From assembly GCF_014126615.1 (NCBI RefSeq), contig NZ_CP059896.1, positions 940,501 through 1,004,500 of the forward strand: a stretch of 64,000 nucleotides of DNA, given 5' to 3'. The notes below the pieces were generated by a model. That model saw only the letters and a list, made by a program, of their open reading frames with translations. It was not told the DNA's origin and did no database searches. The position numbers were made by a program, and so were the translations under genes. This stretch comes from Ciceribacter thiooxidans. GTDB lineage: Bacteria; Pseudomonadota; Alphaproteobacteria; Rhizobiales; Rhizobiaceae. The first letter of the stretch is position 1. Each line of letters starts with the position of its first letter. Positions 34,084-42,891 of this stretch are shown in pieces.

Positions 34084-34542
34084 TCAGCGCGCCGGAATTC
34101 GGCGGATTTCAAGCCCGTGCTTGGTCGTATCGAAGCCGCAGCTTCTGTAGAAGTCGAGCGTACCCGGACGCTTGGCGCCCGTCATCAGCCGCACGGTGTA
34201 GCAACCGGCGTCAAAGGCAGCGTCGATGGCTGCCTGCATCGTTCGCCGTCCCAGGCCGCCACGGCGATGTCCGGCGTCGGTGACGACGTTCTCGATGAAG
34301 GCGTACGGCATGCCGCCGCGGGTGAGATTGGGCACCACGATCAGCGTGCAGGTGCTGGCAAGCGTGCCGTCGACGAAGGCGCCGAATACGGTGAGACCGT
34401 CGCGAGCGAGGATTTCGTCGAAGCGCATCTCGGCAAGTTCGGGCGCCAACGGCAGGTCGTTCTCGATCAATTGGCCGTAAAGTGCCAGAAGACCTTGAAG
34501 ATCCGGCTTTCCGAGCGCCCGAACGTCGACCCGATTTGCCAT
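34084..34542 (-). CDS. GNAT family N-acetyltransferase
   Basis: 152 residues. The acetyl-CoA loop is VVTDAGHRRGGLGRRTMQAA and the C-terminal DFYRSCGFDTTKHGLEIR has the usual GNAT end. It lies 4 bases downstream of pth on the same strand and is probably co-transcribed with it. Acceptor unknown. It converges with clpS, only 9 bases between the genes. Confidence 0.82.
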   Translation of the reverse strand: MANRVDVRALGKPDLQGLLALYGQLIENDLPLAPELAEMRFDEILARDGLTVFGAFVDGTLASTCTLIVVPNLTRGGMPYAFIENVVTDAGHRRGGLGRRTMQAAIDAAFDAGCYTVRLMTGAKRPGTLDFYRSCGFDTTKHGLEIRRIPAR

Positions 34543-34546
34543 CGGA

Positions 34547-35263
34547 TCAGTCGCCCTTCTTCGAGAACATTCGTTTCAGCATCTCCGCCATCGGTCCCGT
34601 TTCGGGCAGCTTCTTCGGCTGGGCGCTGTTGCGGGCCTGGCGGATGTGCGACTGGCCGGCCGGTTTCTCCGTTTTCACTTTCGCCGTCTCCTCCTTGCCG
34701 CCGGTTGCGAGTGCGAGCTTGTTCATCAGCTTCGACTCGTCGGGCTGGAGCAGGAGGTCGGCATTGTCGGCGATCGCGTCGAGCAGCGGATCGAGCCAGG
34801 TGCGGTCGATCTTGGCGAAATCGCCGAGCACGTGGCCGTGCACGCGCTCCTTGTCGCCGGGATGACCGATGCCGAGCCGAAGCCGGCGGTAGTCCTTGCC
34901 GCAATGGGCGTCGAGGGACCTGAGCCCGTTGTGGCCGCCATGGCCGCCGCCGGTCTTCATCCGCGCCCTGCCGGCGGGAAGGTCGAGTTCGTCGTGGATC
35001 GCCACGATGTCGGCGGGCTTCAGCTTGTAGAAGCGCATGGCTTCACCCACGGCCTCACCGGAAAGGTTCATGAAGGTCTGCGGCTTCATCAGCAGCACCT
35101 TCTCGCCGGCAATCTCGCCTTCGGCGATCTCTGCCTTGAACTTCTTGCTCCACGGCGAGAAGCGGTGGCGGCGATGGATCGCATCCACAGCCATGAAGCC
35201 GATATTGTGCCGGTTCTCCGAATACTTGGCGCCCGGATTTCCGAGGCCGGCGATGATGAGCAT
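34547..35263 (-). CDS. pth: peptidyl-tRNA hydrolase
   Basis: 238 residues. Catalytic and binding motifs are intact: [18 protein letters not shown] with the catalytic His, [11 protein letters not shown], and the [12 protein letters not shown] loop, followed by [13 protein letters not shown]-terminal extension of about 45 residues (from [14 protein letters not shown]) is basic and low complexity, as in other alphaproteobacterial Pth. It recycles peptidyl-tRNAs released from ribosomes. Normally rplY lies directly upstream; here two signalling genes intervene. Ribosome-binding site is weak. Confidence 0.94.
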   Translation of the reverse strand: MLIIAGLGNPGAKYSENRHNIGFMAVDAIHRRHRFSPWSKKFKAEIAEGEIAGEKVLLMKPQTFMNLSGEAVGEAMRFYKLKPADIVAIHDELDLPAGRARMKTGGGHGGHNGLRSLDAHCGKDYRRLRLGIGHPGDKERVHGHVLGDFAKIDRTWLDPLLDAIADNADLLLQPDESKLMNKLALATGGKEETAKVKTEKPAGQSHIRQARNSAQPKKLPETGPMAEMLKRMFSKKGD

Positions 35264-35343
35264 GGGACGGTCCGCTTCCGTTATGGGTCTGCGATCCACC
35301 ACCGCGAAACGACGCGGTTGTCAAGCCCTGCGGGGTATCTGCC

Positions 35344-36060
35344 TCAGTTGAGGACTTGCATTCCGTACTTGGTGAGGAGTGCGTTCTGGGTGCCGTCGGC
35401 AATCAGCTTGTCGAGGCCGGTCTGCATCTTCCGGATGATATCCTCGGGAAAATTCAGGTTGCAGGCAATGCTGAATTTCTGCTCCGTCAGCACGAAGCGC
35501 TTCTCGATCGGGTGGCCCTCTTCGCGCAGCTGGAGATAGTAGCGTTCGGAGATCGGCATCATGTCGATGCGGCCGCTCAGCAGCTTCTTCAGCGTCAGGT
35601 CGAGGTCGGTCGCAAGGTCGATCTTCGGAAAGCCGTTCCGCTCCAGCAACTGCTGGGTATAGTCGTTGCGCTGGGTCCCGACGACGTATTCGCGTGCCTC
35701 GGCGATGGTGACCGCCTTGATGCCGGCATCTGCTCTCGACACCATGACGTTACGGTCGATGGCGAGCGGTTCCACCCACTTGAAGCGACTGTTGCGTTCG
35801 GCGATGTGGGCGGTCGTGAACACGCAGTAGAGCGGTTCGCTTTCGGCAAGCGCGATCGCGCGGGCCCACGGCATCATCTCGATGGTGTAGTCGACGCCGG
35901 TTTCCTTCATCAGCGCGACCACCTGCTCGTAGCCGAGGCCGCGGTACTCGCCGTTTTCGCGGAAATTGTAGGGCGGGTAGTTCTCCGTCGTGAAATGGAC
36001 AGTTTCGGCGTCGGCGGCCGGCGCGGTGCCGAGAAGCAGGAGTAATGCAAGCCTTTTCAT
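35344..36060 (-). CDS. periplasmic solute-binding protein (family 3)
   Basis: 238 residues from the ATG at 36060 with AAGGATGG upstream. Signal peptide MKRLALLLLLGTAPAADA, then the SBP_bac_3 fold: FTTENYPPYNFRENGEYRGLG and the later LLSGRIDMMPISERYYLQ hinge region. Family members bind amino acids, polyamines or similar small ligands in the periplasm. There is no permease or ATPase nearby. Instead it follows, by 32 bases, a membrane GGDEF-EAL receptor gene on the same strand, so it probably presents a ligand to that receptor rather than to a transporter. Confidence 0.85.
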   Translation of the reverse strand: MKRLALLLLLGTAPAADAETVHFTTENYPPYNFRENGEYRGLGYEQVVALMKETGVDYTIEMMPWARAIALAESEPLYCVFTTAHIAERNSRFKWVEPLAIDRNVMVSRADAGIKAVTIAEAREYVVGTQRNDYTQQLLERNGFPKIDLATDLDLTLKKLLSGRIDMMPISERYYLQLREEGHPIEKRFVLTEQKFSIACNLNFPEDIIRKMQTGLDKLIADGTQNALLTKYGMQVLN

Positions 36061-36092
36061 GTCATGCCATCCTTGCTCGTTCTCGCCGCGGT

Positions 36093-38462
36093 TCAAGCGA
36101 CGGAGTTGATCTTTCTGCCGGTGTCGGAGGCAGCGATCAACTGCTCGACGGGTTGCGGTCGCGCGAAAAGATAGCCCTGTCCGCAGTCGACGCCGAATTC
36201 CCGAAGGAGGTCGCGCTGATCCTTCGTCTCGACGCCTTCCGCCGTTACCAAGCATTCCATCTTGTGGGAAATTGCGGTGATGCCTTCCACGAGCATGCGG
36301 CTCTTGTGGCGCAATTCCGGTTCGTCGGAGGCGAGTGAACGGATGAAGGACTGATCGATCTTCACGATGTCGACGGGAAAACGGCTGAGATAGCTGAGCG
36401 ACGAGTAGCCGGTGCCGAAGTCATCGAGCGCGATGCGGCAGCCGATGCGGCTGAACTCGTCGAGGACCATGCGGATCTGCGGGTTGTCGTGGAGAAGCGT
36501 CGCTTCGGTGATCTCGATGACGAGGCGTTGCGGATCGATGCCGTGGCGTGCGGTCAACGCCGTCAGCAGCATCGGCAGCGTCGGCTCGAGCTGGAGCGGC
36601 GAGAAATTGACCGCGAGATAGGTCTTGTCGTCGCCGGATGCCCGCGTCAACGCGACAAGATTGGCCAACGCCTTTTCGAACACACGGTTGCCGATACGGC
36701 CGATGGCGCCGGTTTCCTCCGCGATCCGGATGATGTCGGAGGGCGGCAGCAGTCCCTTCTGCGGATGCTTGAGGCGCATCAGGGACTCGTACCCGGTGAC
36801 GTGCCCGTCGCCGAGATCGATGATCGGCTGGAAATAGGCCTCGAACCAGTCGTTTTCGAGCGCCTCCTCGATGTCCTGCTCGATCTCCGCCCTCTGGCGC
36901 GTGTTGTCCTGGAACAGCGGGTCGTAAAGCAGCGCGCCGTTCTTGCCGTCGCGCTTCTTCGTATACATCGCCATGTCCGACTTCTGCAGCAGTTCTGCCG
37001 CGTTATGGGCGTGGCGGGGATAAAGGGCGACGCCGATGCTGGCGCTCAGCCGCACCGTCGATCCGTTGACGAGCAAGGGCTGCTCCAGCATGCCGCAGAG
37101 GCGCTGGGCGAGGGCGAGGGCATCCGCTTCGGCATTGTCGGAGCCGAGCAGAATTGCGAATTCGTCGCCGCCAATGCGCGCGGCGACCGCCGCCGGCGGA
37201 AGCTGCGGCCCCATGAGCTCGACGAGCCGGCGCAGTACCGTATCGCCGGCCTGGTGGCCGAGATTGTCGTTGATCCACTTGAAGCGGTCGAGATCGACGA
37301 AGATGCAGGCGAGCTCGCTGCGGCGGGCATCCGCCTCGCGAATTTCGTCGTCGAGAGCACCTTCGAAGCCTTGCCGGTTCAACAGTCCGGTGAGGTGGTC
37401 GGTGACCGCCTGACGGCGGATCCTCGCTTCCGACCGCTTGAGATCCGTCACGTCGGTCATCACGCTCAGGGATAGGCCGGTCTCGCCATCGCGGGCGGCT
37501 TTGCCGCTCTCGACGATCAGCACGTCCATAATGTGTCCGTCCGCGCAGACGAATCTTGTGGTGCATTCCACAACCTTGCGGTCGCTCGGGCCTTCACGGT
37601 GAACCAGGTATTCGTCGCGCACTTGGGCTTCGACGAGATCTGCGAAGCGTCTGCCGATGACGTCGTCCCGCGCGTAGCCCGTCGCCAGAAGCCAATAGTC
37701 GCTGACGCCGGTGATCCGGTCGTCCTCGTCGATCGAGAACAGCATGGCAGGCGTCAGGTTGTAGATGTCCGTGGCTCGCCGATGGGCGATCTTGAGTTCC
37801 CGTTCCTCCTGCTCCAGCTGCGTCTGCATGGCGTTGAAGCTCTGCGCGAGCCGGCCCATCTCGTCGTTCGAATTCCAGTCGACGTGGTGACGCGATCCGA
37901 GCCTGCGGGTCGCCTCGATGGCCGCCGTCAGTTTCAGCAGCGGTTTGACGATCATGATACGGTTGCCGAGGATGGCCGCACCGACCATCGCAAGGATTGC
38001 GATGATGAAGATGCCGATGAAGATGCCTTCAGCTTCGCGGAGAGCCGAGAAGATGCCGAGCCGGTGGTAATAGACGGTGATGGTGCCGACGGTCTTCGGG
38101 CCGTCCAGCGTCTTGTAGATGATCGGACGATAACGAGACTGAACGCCGCCCTTCGGCCAGGACGGCATCGGCGGCATGGAGACGTTGATGCCGCCGGACA
38201 CATCGCGGACCCGGACCTTGGTGATCGCCTCGTCGGAGACGATCGCCGCGGTAATCTGCTCGGCACTTTCGATATCGAAGTCCCAGAGCGGCTTTGCAAG
38301 CGCCTGGGCATTGGCGGCGAGGAGGATCTCGACGTGGTCGTCGAGCTCCTTCGCGGAGCGTTCCGACGACAGGGCGAGGAAGAGCCCGAGGAGCGGGATG
38401 ACGAGGATGCCGACCGCGATTGCAATGATCGCGAGGAAACGGCTTTCGACCGACCGTGTCAT
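36093..38462 (-). CDS. membrane GGDEF-EAL receptor (diguanylate cyclase/phosphodiesterase)
   Basis: 789 residues. Membrane helix (about 9-31), periplasmic sensor of about 110 residues, second helix (about 146-166), HAMP, PAS (about 225-345), GGDEF with intact motif in ARIGGDEFAILL, and EAL. The EAL motif reads ESL, but the other catalytic residues are present: VNFSP Asn, EITEATL Glu, DDFGTGYSSL, IVKIDQSF Lys, TAEGVET Glu, GQGYLFARP Gln. The RxxD inhibitory site before GGDEF is not visible. It could therefore make or degrade c-di-GMP. Co-transcribed with the binding protein downstream; inserted between rplY and pth. Confidence 0.92.
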   Translation of the reverse strand: MTRSVESRFLAIIAIAVGILVIPLLGLFLALSSERSAKELDDHVEILLAANAQALAKPLWDFDIESAEQITAAIVSDEAITKVRVRDVSGGINVSMPPMPSWPKGGVQSRYRPIIYKTLDGPKTVGTITVYYHRLGIFSALREAEGIFIGIFIIAILAMVGAAILGNRIMIVKPLLKLTAAIEATRRLGSRHHVDWNSNDEMGRLAQSFNAMQTQLEQEERELKIAHRRATDIYNLTPAMLFSIDEDDRITGVSDYWLLATGYARDDVIGRRFADLVEAQVRDEYLVHREGPSDRKVVECTTRFVCADGHIMDVLIVESGKAARDGETGLSLSVMTDVTDLKRSEARIRRQAVTDHLTGLLNRQGFEGALDDEIREADARRSELACIFVDLDRFKWINDNLGHQAGDTVLRRLVELMGPQLPPAAVAARIGGDEFAILLGSDNAEADALALAQRLCGMLEQPLLVNGSTVRLSASIGVALYPRHAHNAAELLQKSDMAMYTKKRDGKNGALLYDPLFQDNTRQRAEIEQDIEEALENDWFEAYFQPIIDLGDGHVTGYESLMRLKHPQKGLLPPSDIIRIAEETGAIGRIGNRVFEKALANLVALTRASGDDKTYLAVNFSPLQLEPTLPMLLTALTARHGIDPQRLVIEITEATLLHDNPQIRMVLDEFSRIGCRIALDDFGTGYSSLSYLSRFPVDIVKIDQSFIRSLASDEPELRHKSRMLVEGITAISHKMECLVTAEGVETKDQRDLLREFGVDCGQGYLFARPQPVEQLIAASDTGRKINSVA

Positions 38463-38634
38463 GGCTTCTCGCAGCCAGGATATGGTTGATCGGATATCGC
38501 TTTCCTCACGGTGTCATGCCCCCCATACGCAACCTGTGCGGCAGGTAAGGCTGGCATGAAATCATTAAATCTCGCTAAAGCCCGTCTGATGACTTTCAGG
38601 CGACGGCGCGGCGTGTGTGTATCGAGGGCACAAA

Positions 38635-38666
38635 CGAAAAATCCCGCCTCCTTTCGGAGACGGGAT
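38635..38666 (-). terminator. intrinsic terminator of rplY
   Basis: On the minus strand, 30 bases after the rplY stop: stem ATCCCGTCTCC / GGAGGCGGGAT with a GAAA tetraloop, followed by TTTTTCG. It separates rplY from the GGDEF-EAL gene, which therefore needs its own promoter in 38463-38634. Confidence 0.9.
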
Positions 38667-38695
38667 CAAAGCCGTCGGAACTGTCGGTCGCGTGA

Positions 38696-39298
38696 TTACG
38701 CTTCGGCAGCTTCCTCGCCTTCGGAAACACCGCCGGCAGGAGCGACGATGGTCGCGATCGTAAAGTCGCGATCGCCGATGACCGGGGTCACGCCGTTCGG
38801 CAGCTTCACATGCGAGATGTGCAGGCTGTCGCCGATCTTGTGACCTGCGAGGTCGACCGTGATGAATTCCGGGATCGCATCGGCCGGGCAGTGCAGCTCG
38901 ACGTCGTGGCGAACGACGTTCAGAACGCCGCCGATCTTGATTGCCGACTTCTCTTCGTTGATGAAGTGAACCGGAACCTGGACGGAAACCTGGCTGTTGG
39001 CCGAGACGCGCAGGAAGTCGACGTGCAGGACGAAGTCGCGGACCGGATCGAGCTGGTAGTCCTTCGGCAGGACATTGACCTTCTCGCCACCGACGTCGAT
39101 CGTCGCAACCGTGGTCATGAAACCGCCGGCATGGATGCGCTTGGTGACTTCGTTCGTGTTGAGCACGATGGAAATGGGGGCCTGCTTGTCACCGTAGATG
39201 ACAGCGGGAATGGAACCGTTGCGGCGAAGTTCACGGGAGGACCCCTTACCTACCCGTTCGCGTGCTACGGCCTTGAGCTCGTAAGAAGAGTGGCTCAT
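38696..39298 (-). CDS. rplY: 50S ribosomal protein L25 (CTC type)
   Basis: 200 residues. The N-terminal 95 residues are the 5S-rRNA-binding L25 domain ([35 protein letters not shown]), and the rest is the TL5/CTC C-terminal beta domain, ending in the acidic [11 protein letters not shown] tail. The long form is usual in alphaproteobacteria. It ends at a strong terminator. Confidence 0.96.
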   Translation of the reverse strand: MSHSSYELKAVARERVGKGSSRELRRNGSIPAVIYGDKQAPISIVLNTNEVTKRIHAGGFMTTVATIDVGGEKVNVLPKDYQLDPVRDFVLHVDFLRVSANSQVSVQVPVHFINEEKSAIKIGGVLNVVRHDVELHCPADAIPEFITVDLAGHKIGDSLHISHVKLPNGVTPVIGDRDFTIATIVAPAGGVSEGEEAAEA

Positions 39299-39672
39299 GG
39301 CGTTATCCTTTCAAGGTTATTTGGAGAGTTCCGGGGGCAGGGCTAATGCATCTGCCGCACGAAACCGAGGCGTCTTGCGACGGCCTCATCCGCGTTGCCT
39401 CCAAGGGTGTCTACGCGGACCGGGGCGCTATAGACCAGAAGGCTGTGAAAGGCAAGCGCAGGCCAGCAATCGCAGGGCTTTTCGCGCCTGCGAGGGCACA
39501 ATCGTTCGAGGTTCGCCTTGCCGGGTGGCAAGACGAGCCCCGAGAACATCCATATGTGTCTCAAAACTGCGACAGATGCGACAACCATCTTCGCGCCGGC
39601 CTTGTATCAGCGGATGGTGATTGAAAGATAGTCTGTGCGCAGGCATGATGACATGTGCTTTGGGAGGAGCAG
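39299..39672. other. gene-free region between rplY and the GAF-Fis regulator
   Basis: 374 bases between divergent genes. The right part carries the three-half-site operator at 39557-39583; the left part must hold the rplY promoter, which I cannot place confidently. Short frames here lack ribosome-binding sites and protein-like composition. Confidence 0.6.
39557..39583 (+). promoter_or_regulatory. three-half-site operator upstream of the regulator gene
   Basis: TGTCTCA (39557-39563) and TGCGACA (39568-39574) form an inverted repeat with a 4-base spacer, and a second TGCGACA (39577-39583) follows as a direct repeat after 2 bases. The same arrangement, inverted, lies upstream of the aldehyde dehydrogenase gene. 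It is 90 bases upstream of the regulator start, consistent with autoregulation. Confidence 0.65.
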
Positions 39673-40632
39673 ATGCCTCGGCAACCCAACCACTCGGACT
39701 TGGTCTACCACACCGCGTCGCAGAGCTCGGCAGCAGCCAGTTCGCCGATCGTCGCTTCATGGCGTCGCTGCCTCGACCTCCATCAGCTCCAGCCGGAGGA
39801 AAGCCGCAAGCCGGAACGGGTCGAGGAGGCCGTCTTCCGCTCGGCACGGGAGCGGGCAGGTCATCTCGTCTCCGCCTGCAGCGAGGAGGTCGACCGCCTC
39901 TATCAGACCGTCGGTCGGTCGGGCTGCTGTATCCTTCTCTCCGACCGCGACGGCGTGGTCCTTGATCGCCGCGGTGCGGCGGGCGACGATGCGGACTTTC
40001 GTGAACTCGGGCTTTGGCCGCAGGCCGTCTGGAGCGAGGCGAGTGTCGGAACTAACGGCATCGGCACGGCTCTCGCCGACCAGCGGCCGGTCATGATCCA
40101 TCGCGACCAGCATTTCTTGAGCGCGAACACGGAGCTCAGCTGCGTCACGGCTCCCATCCGTGATCATCTCGGGCGCGTGACCGCGGCGCTCGACATCTCG
40201 ACCTGCCGCAACGACGTCACCGACATGGCGCTGGCGATCCTGTCGCAGGCGGTGCGCGATGCTGCCGTCCGCGTCGAGGCGACGCTCTTCAGGCTTGCCT
40301 TTCCGGGCGCCCGGATCGTCATGGTACCGGCGGCGAGCGCCGGTTCGGTCGCCCTTCTCGCAGTCGACGGCGACGACCTCGTCCTCGGGGCAACCCGGGC
40401 CGCGCGGCTCGCGCTCAAGCTCGACGACCAGCGGATCGCGCAAGGTTTGCCCGCCTCCGACGCGCTCTGCGAGGGCAGGGGCGAGGGTGCGGCCGATCTC
40501 GGCGAGGCGGAACGCGCCGCACTTCGCCGGGCACTCTCGCGCACCAACGGCAACGTTTCGCAGGCGGCCCAGGTGCTCGGCATCAGCCGCGCGACCCTGC
40601 ACCGCAAAATGAAGCGTTTCGCGCTTCAGTGA
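39673..40632 (+). CDS. AcoR-like GAF-Fis transcriptional regulator lacking the AAA+ domain
   Basis: 319 residues from the ATG at 39673 with GGGAGGAG upstream. The N-terminal half is the AcoR-type GAF sensor (VIASWRRC-like [39 protein letters not shown], then [17 protein letters not shown]). The C-terminus is a Fis-type helix-turn-helix ([28 protein letters not shown]). The central sigma-54-interacting AAA+ ATPase of AcoR is missing, so it cannot act as a classical enhancer-binding protein. The aldehyde dehydrogenase gene follows 136 bases downstream, and matching operators flank this gene. Confidence 0.87.
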   Translation: MPRQPNHSDLVYHTASQSSAAASSPIVASWRRCLDLHQLQPEESRKPERVEEAVFRSARERAGHLVSACSEEVDRLYQTVGRSGCCILLSDRDGVVLDRRGAAGDDADFRELGLWPQAVWSEASVGTNGIGTALADQRPVMIHRDQHFLSANTELSCVTAPIRDHLGRVTAALDISTCRNDVTDMALAILSQAVRDAAVRVEATLFRLAFPGARIVMVPAASAGSVALLAVDGDDLVLGATRAARLALKLDDQRIAQGLPASDALCEGRGEGAADLGEAERAALRRALSRTNGNVSQAAQVLGISRATLHRKMKRFALQ

Positions 40633-40635
40633 TGC

Positions 40636-40662
40636 CGTCGCAAGTGTCGCAGAACTGAAACA
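40636..40662 (-). promoter_or_regulatory. three-half-site operator upstream of aldehyde dehydrogenase
   Basis: Read on the minus strand: TGTTTCA (40662-40656), 4 bases, TGCGACA (40651-40645), 2 bases, TGCGACG (40642-40636). Half-site sequence and both spacers match the site upstream of the regulator gene, but in the opposite orientation. It begins 4 bases after the regulator stop and 107 bases before the aldehyde dehydrogenase start. Confidence 0.65.
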
Positions 40663-40768
40663 GTGTGCGCTGCGGTATGCCGTCCTCCCCCTATCCGTGA
40701 AGGGCTTTGCCGGCAATCATTCTCCCATCGGTCCTGAGGAGGGACCTCGACCCAGGGAGGATGATTTC

Positions 40769-42283
<1,515 letters not shown>

Positions 42284-42292
42284 TGCTCCACA

Positions 42293-42408
42293 CCTCCCCC
42301 CTGAGGGGGGAGGTCGCAGCGAAGCTGCGGGTGGGGGTGATTGTTCTATCACCCAAAGGATCACCCCACCCCGGCACTGCGTGCCGACCCTCCCCCTCAA
42401 GGGGAGGG
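42293..42408. repeat. mosaic palindromic intergenic repeat of rhizobial type
   Basis: Four hairpins in mirror order: CCTCCCCC/GGGGGAGG (42293-42313), CGCAGC/GCTGCG (42315-42329), CGGCAC/GTGCCG (42372-42386) and CCCTCCCC/GGGGAGGG (42388-42408). The two halves also pair through GGGTGGGGGTGAT and ATCACCCCACCC, giving a cloverleaf-like fold. Repeats of this look recur between genes in Rhizobiales. It lies inside the aldehyde dehydrogenase-DUF779 transcript and may affect mRNA processing. Confidence 0.85.
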
Positions 42409-42443
42409 TTTCGCGCATCCGCAACGCCTTTGAAGGAGCTGTA

Positions 42444-42833
42444 ATGACCGAAAATCCCGTCGCCGAACCACGGGTGATCGCCACCGAGGCGGCACTCGAT
42501 TTTCTTGCAGAGATCCGGCAAGATCACCCCGACATCCTTTTCCATCAGTCCGGGGGATGTTGCGACGGCTCCTCGCCGATGTGCTATCCGGCGAGCGAAT
42601 ACCGGGTCGGCGAGACGGACGTGAAGCTCGGCGAGATCGGCGGCGTACCGTTCTATATCAGCGGCAGCCAATACGAAGTCTGGAAACACACCCAGCTCAT
42701 CATCGACGTGGTGCCGGGCAGGGGCGGGATGTTTTCGCTCGACAACGGCCGGGAGCGGCGGTTCCTCACGCGGTCGCGGGTGTTCGGGAGCAACGAGGTC
42801 ATGTGCAGCATTCCTACTTTGCCCCGACCCTGA
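42444..42833 (+). CDS. DUF779 protein
   Basis: 129 residues from the ATG at 42444, with GAAGGAG 8 bases upstream. The family hallmark FHQSGGCCDGSSPMC carries three cysteines, two adjacent, suggesting a metal or redox site; a further C-terminal Cys is in EVMCSIPT. DUF779 genes are habitual neighbours of acetaldehyde-type aldehyde dehydrogenases, as here, but the function is not established to my knowledge. Separated from the dehydrogenase by the palindromic repeat. Confidence 0.88.
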   Translation: MTENPVAEPRVIATEAALDFLAEIRQDHPDILFHQSGGCCDGSSPMCYPASEYRVGETDVKLGEIGGVPFYISGSQYEVWKHTQLIIDVVPGRGGMFSLDNGRERRFLTRSRVFGSNEVMCSIPTLPRP

Positions 42834-42840
42834 ATAAGAA

Positions 42841-42875
42841 AAGGCCCGCGGGCACGAGGCACCGCGGGCCTTCTT
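42841..42875. terminator. bidirectional intrinsic terminator
   Basis: AAGGCCCGCGG / CCGCGGGCCTT, an 11-base perfect stem with a 10-base loop, followed by CTTG on the right and preceded by AATAAGAAAA on the left. It separates the DUF779 gene from the converging chemoreceptor gene and can serve both. Confidence 0.85.
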
Positions 42876-42891
42876 GTGGTCATCGGGTGTC

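Noticed and set aside
35344..36060. Amino-acid ABC uptake system
   Set aside because: Only the binding protein is present; no permease or ATPase gene is within reach, and the neighbour is a signalling receptor.
42293..42408. CRISPR array or integron attachment site
   Set aside because: The hairpins are mirror-paired rather than regularly repeated units with spacers, and no cas or integrase gene is nearby.
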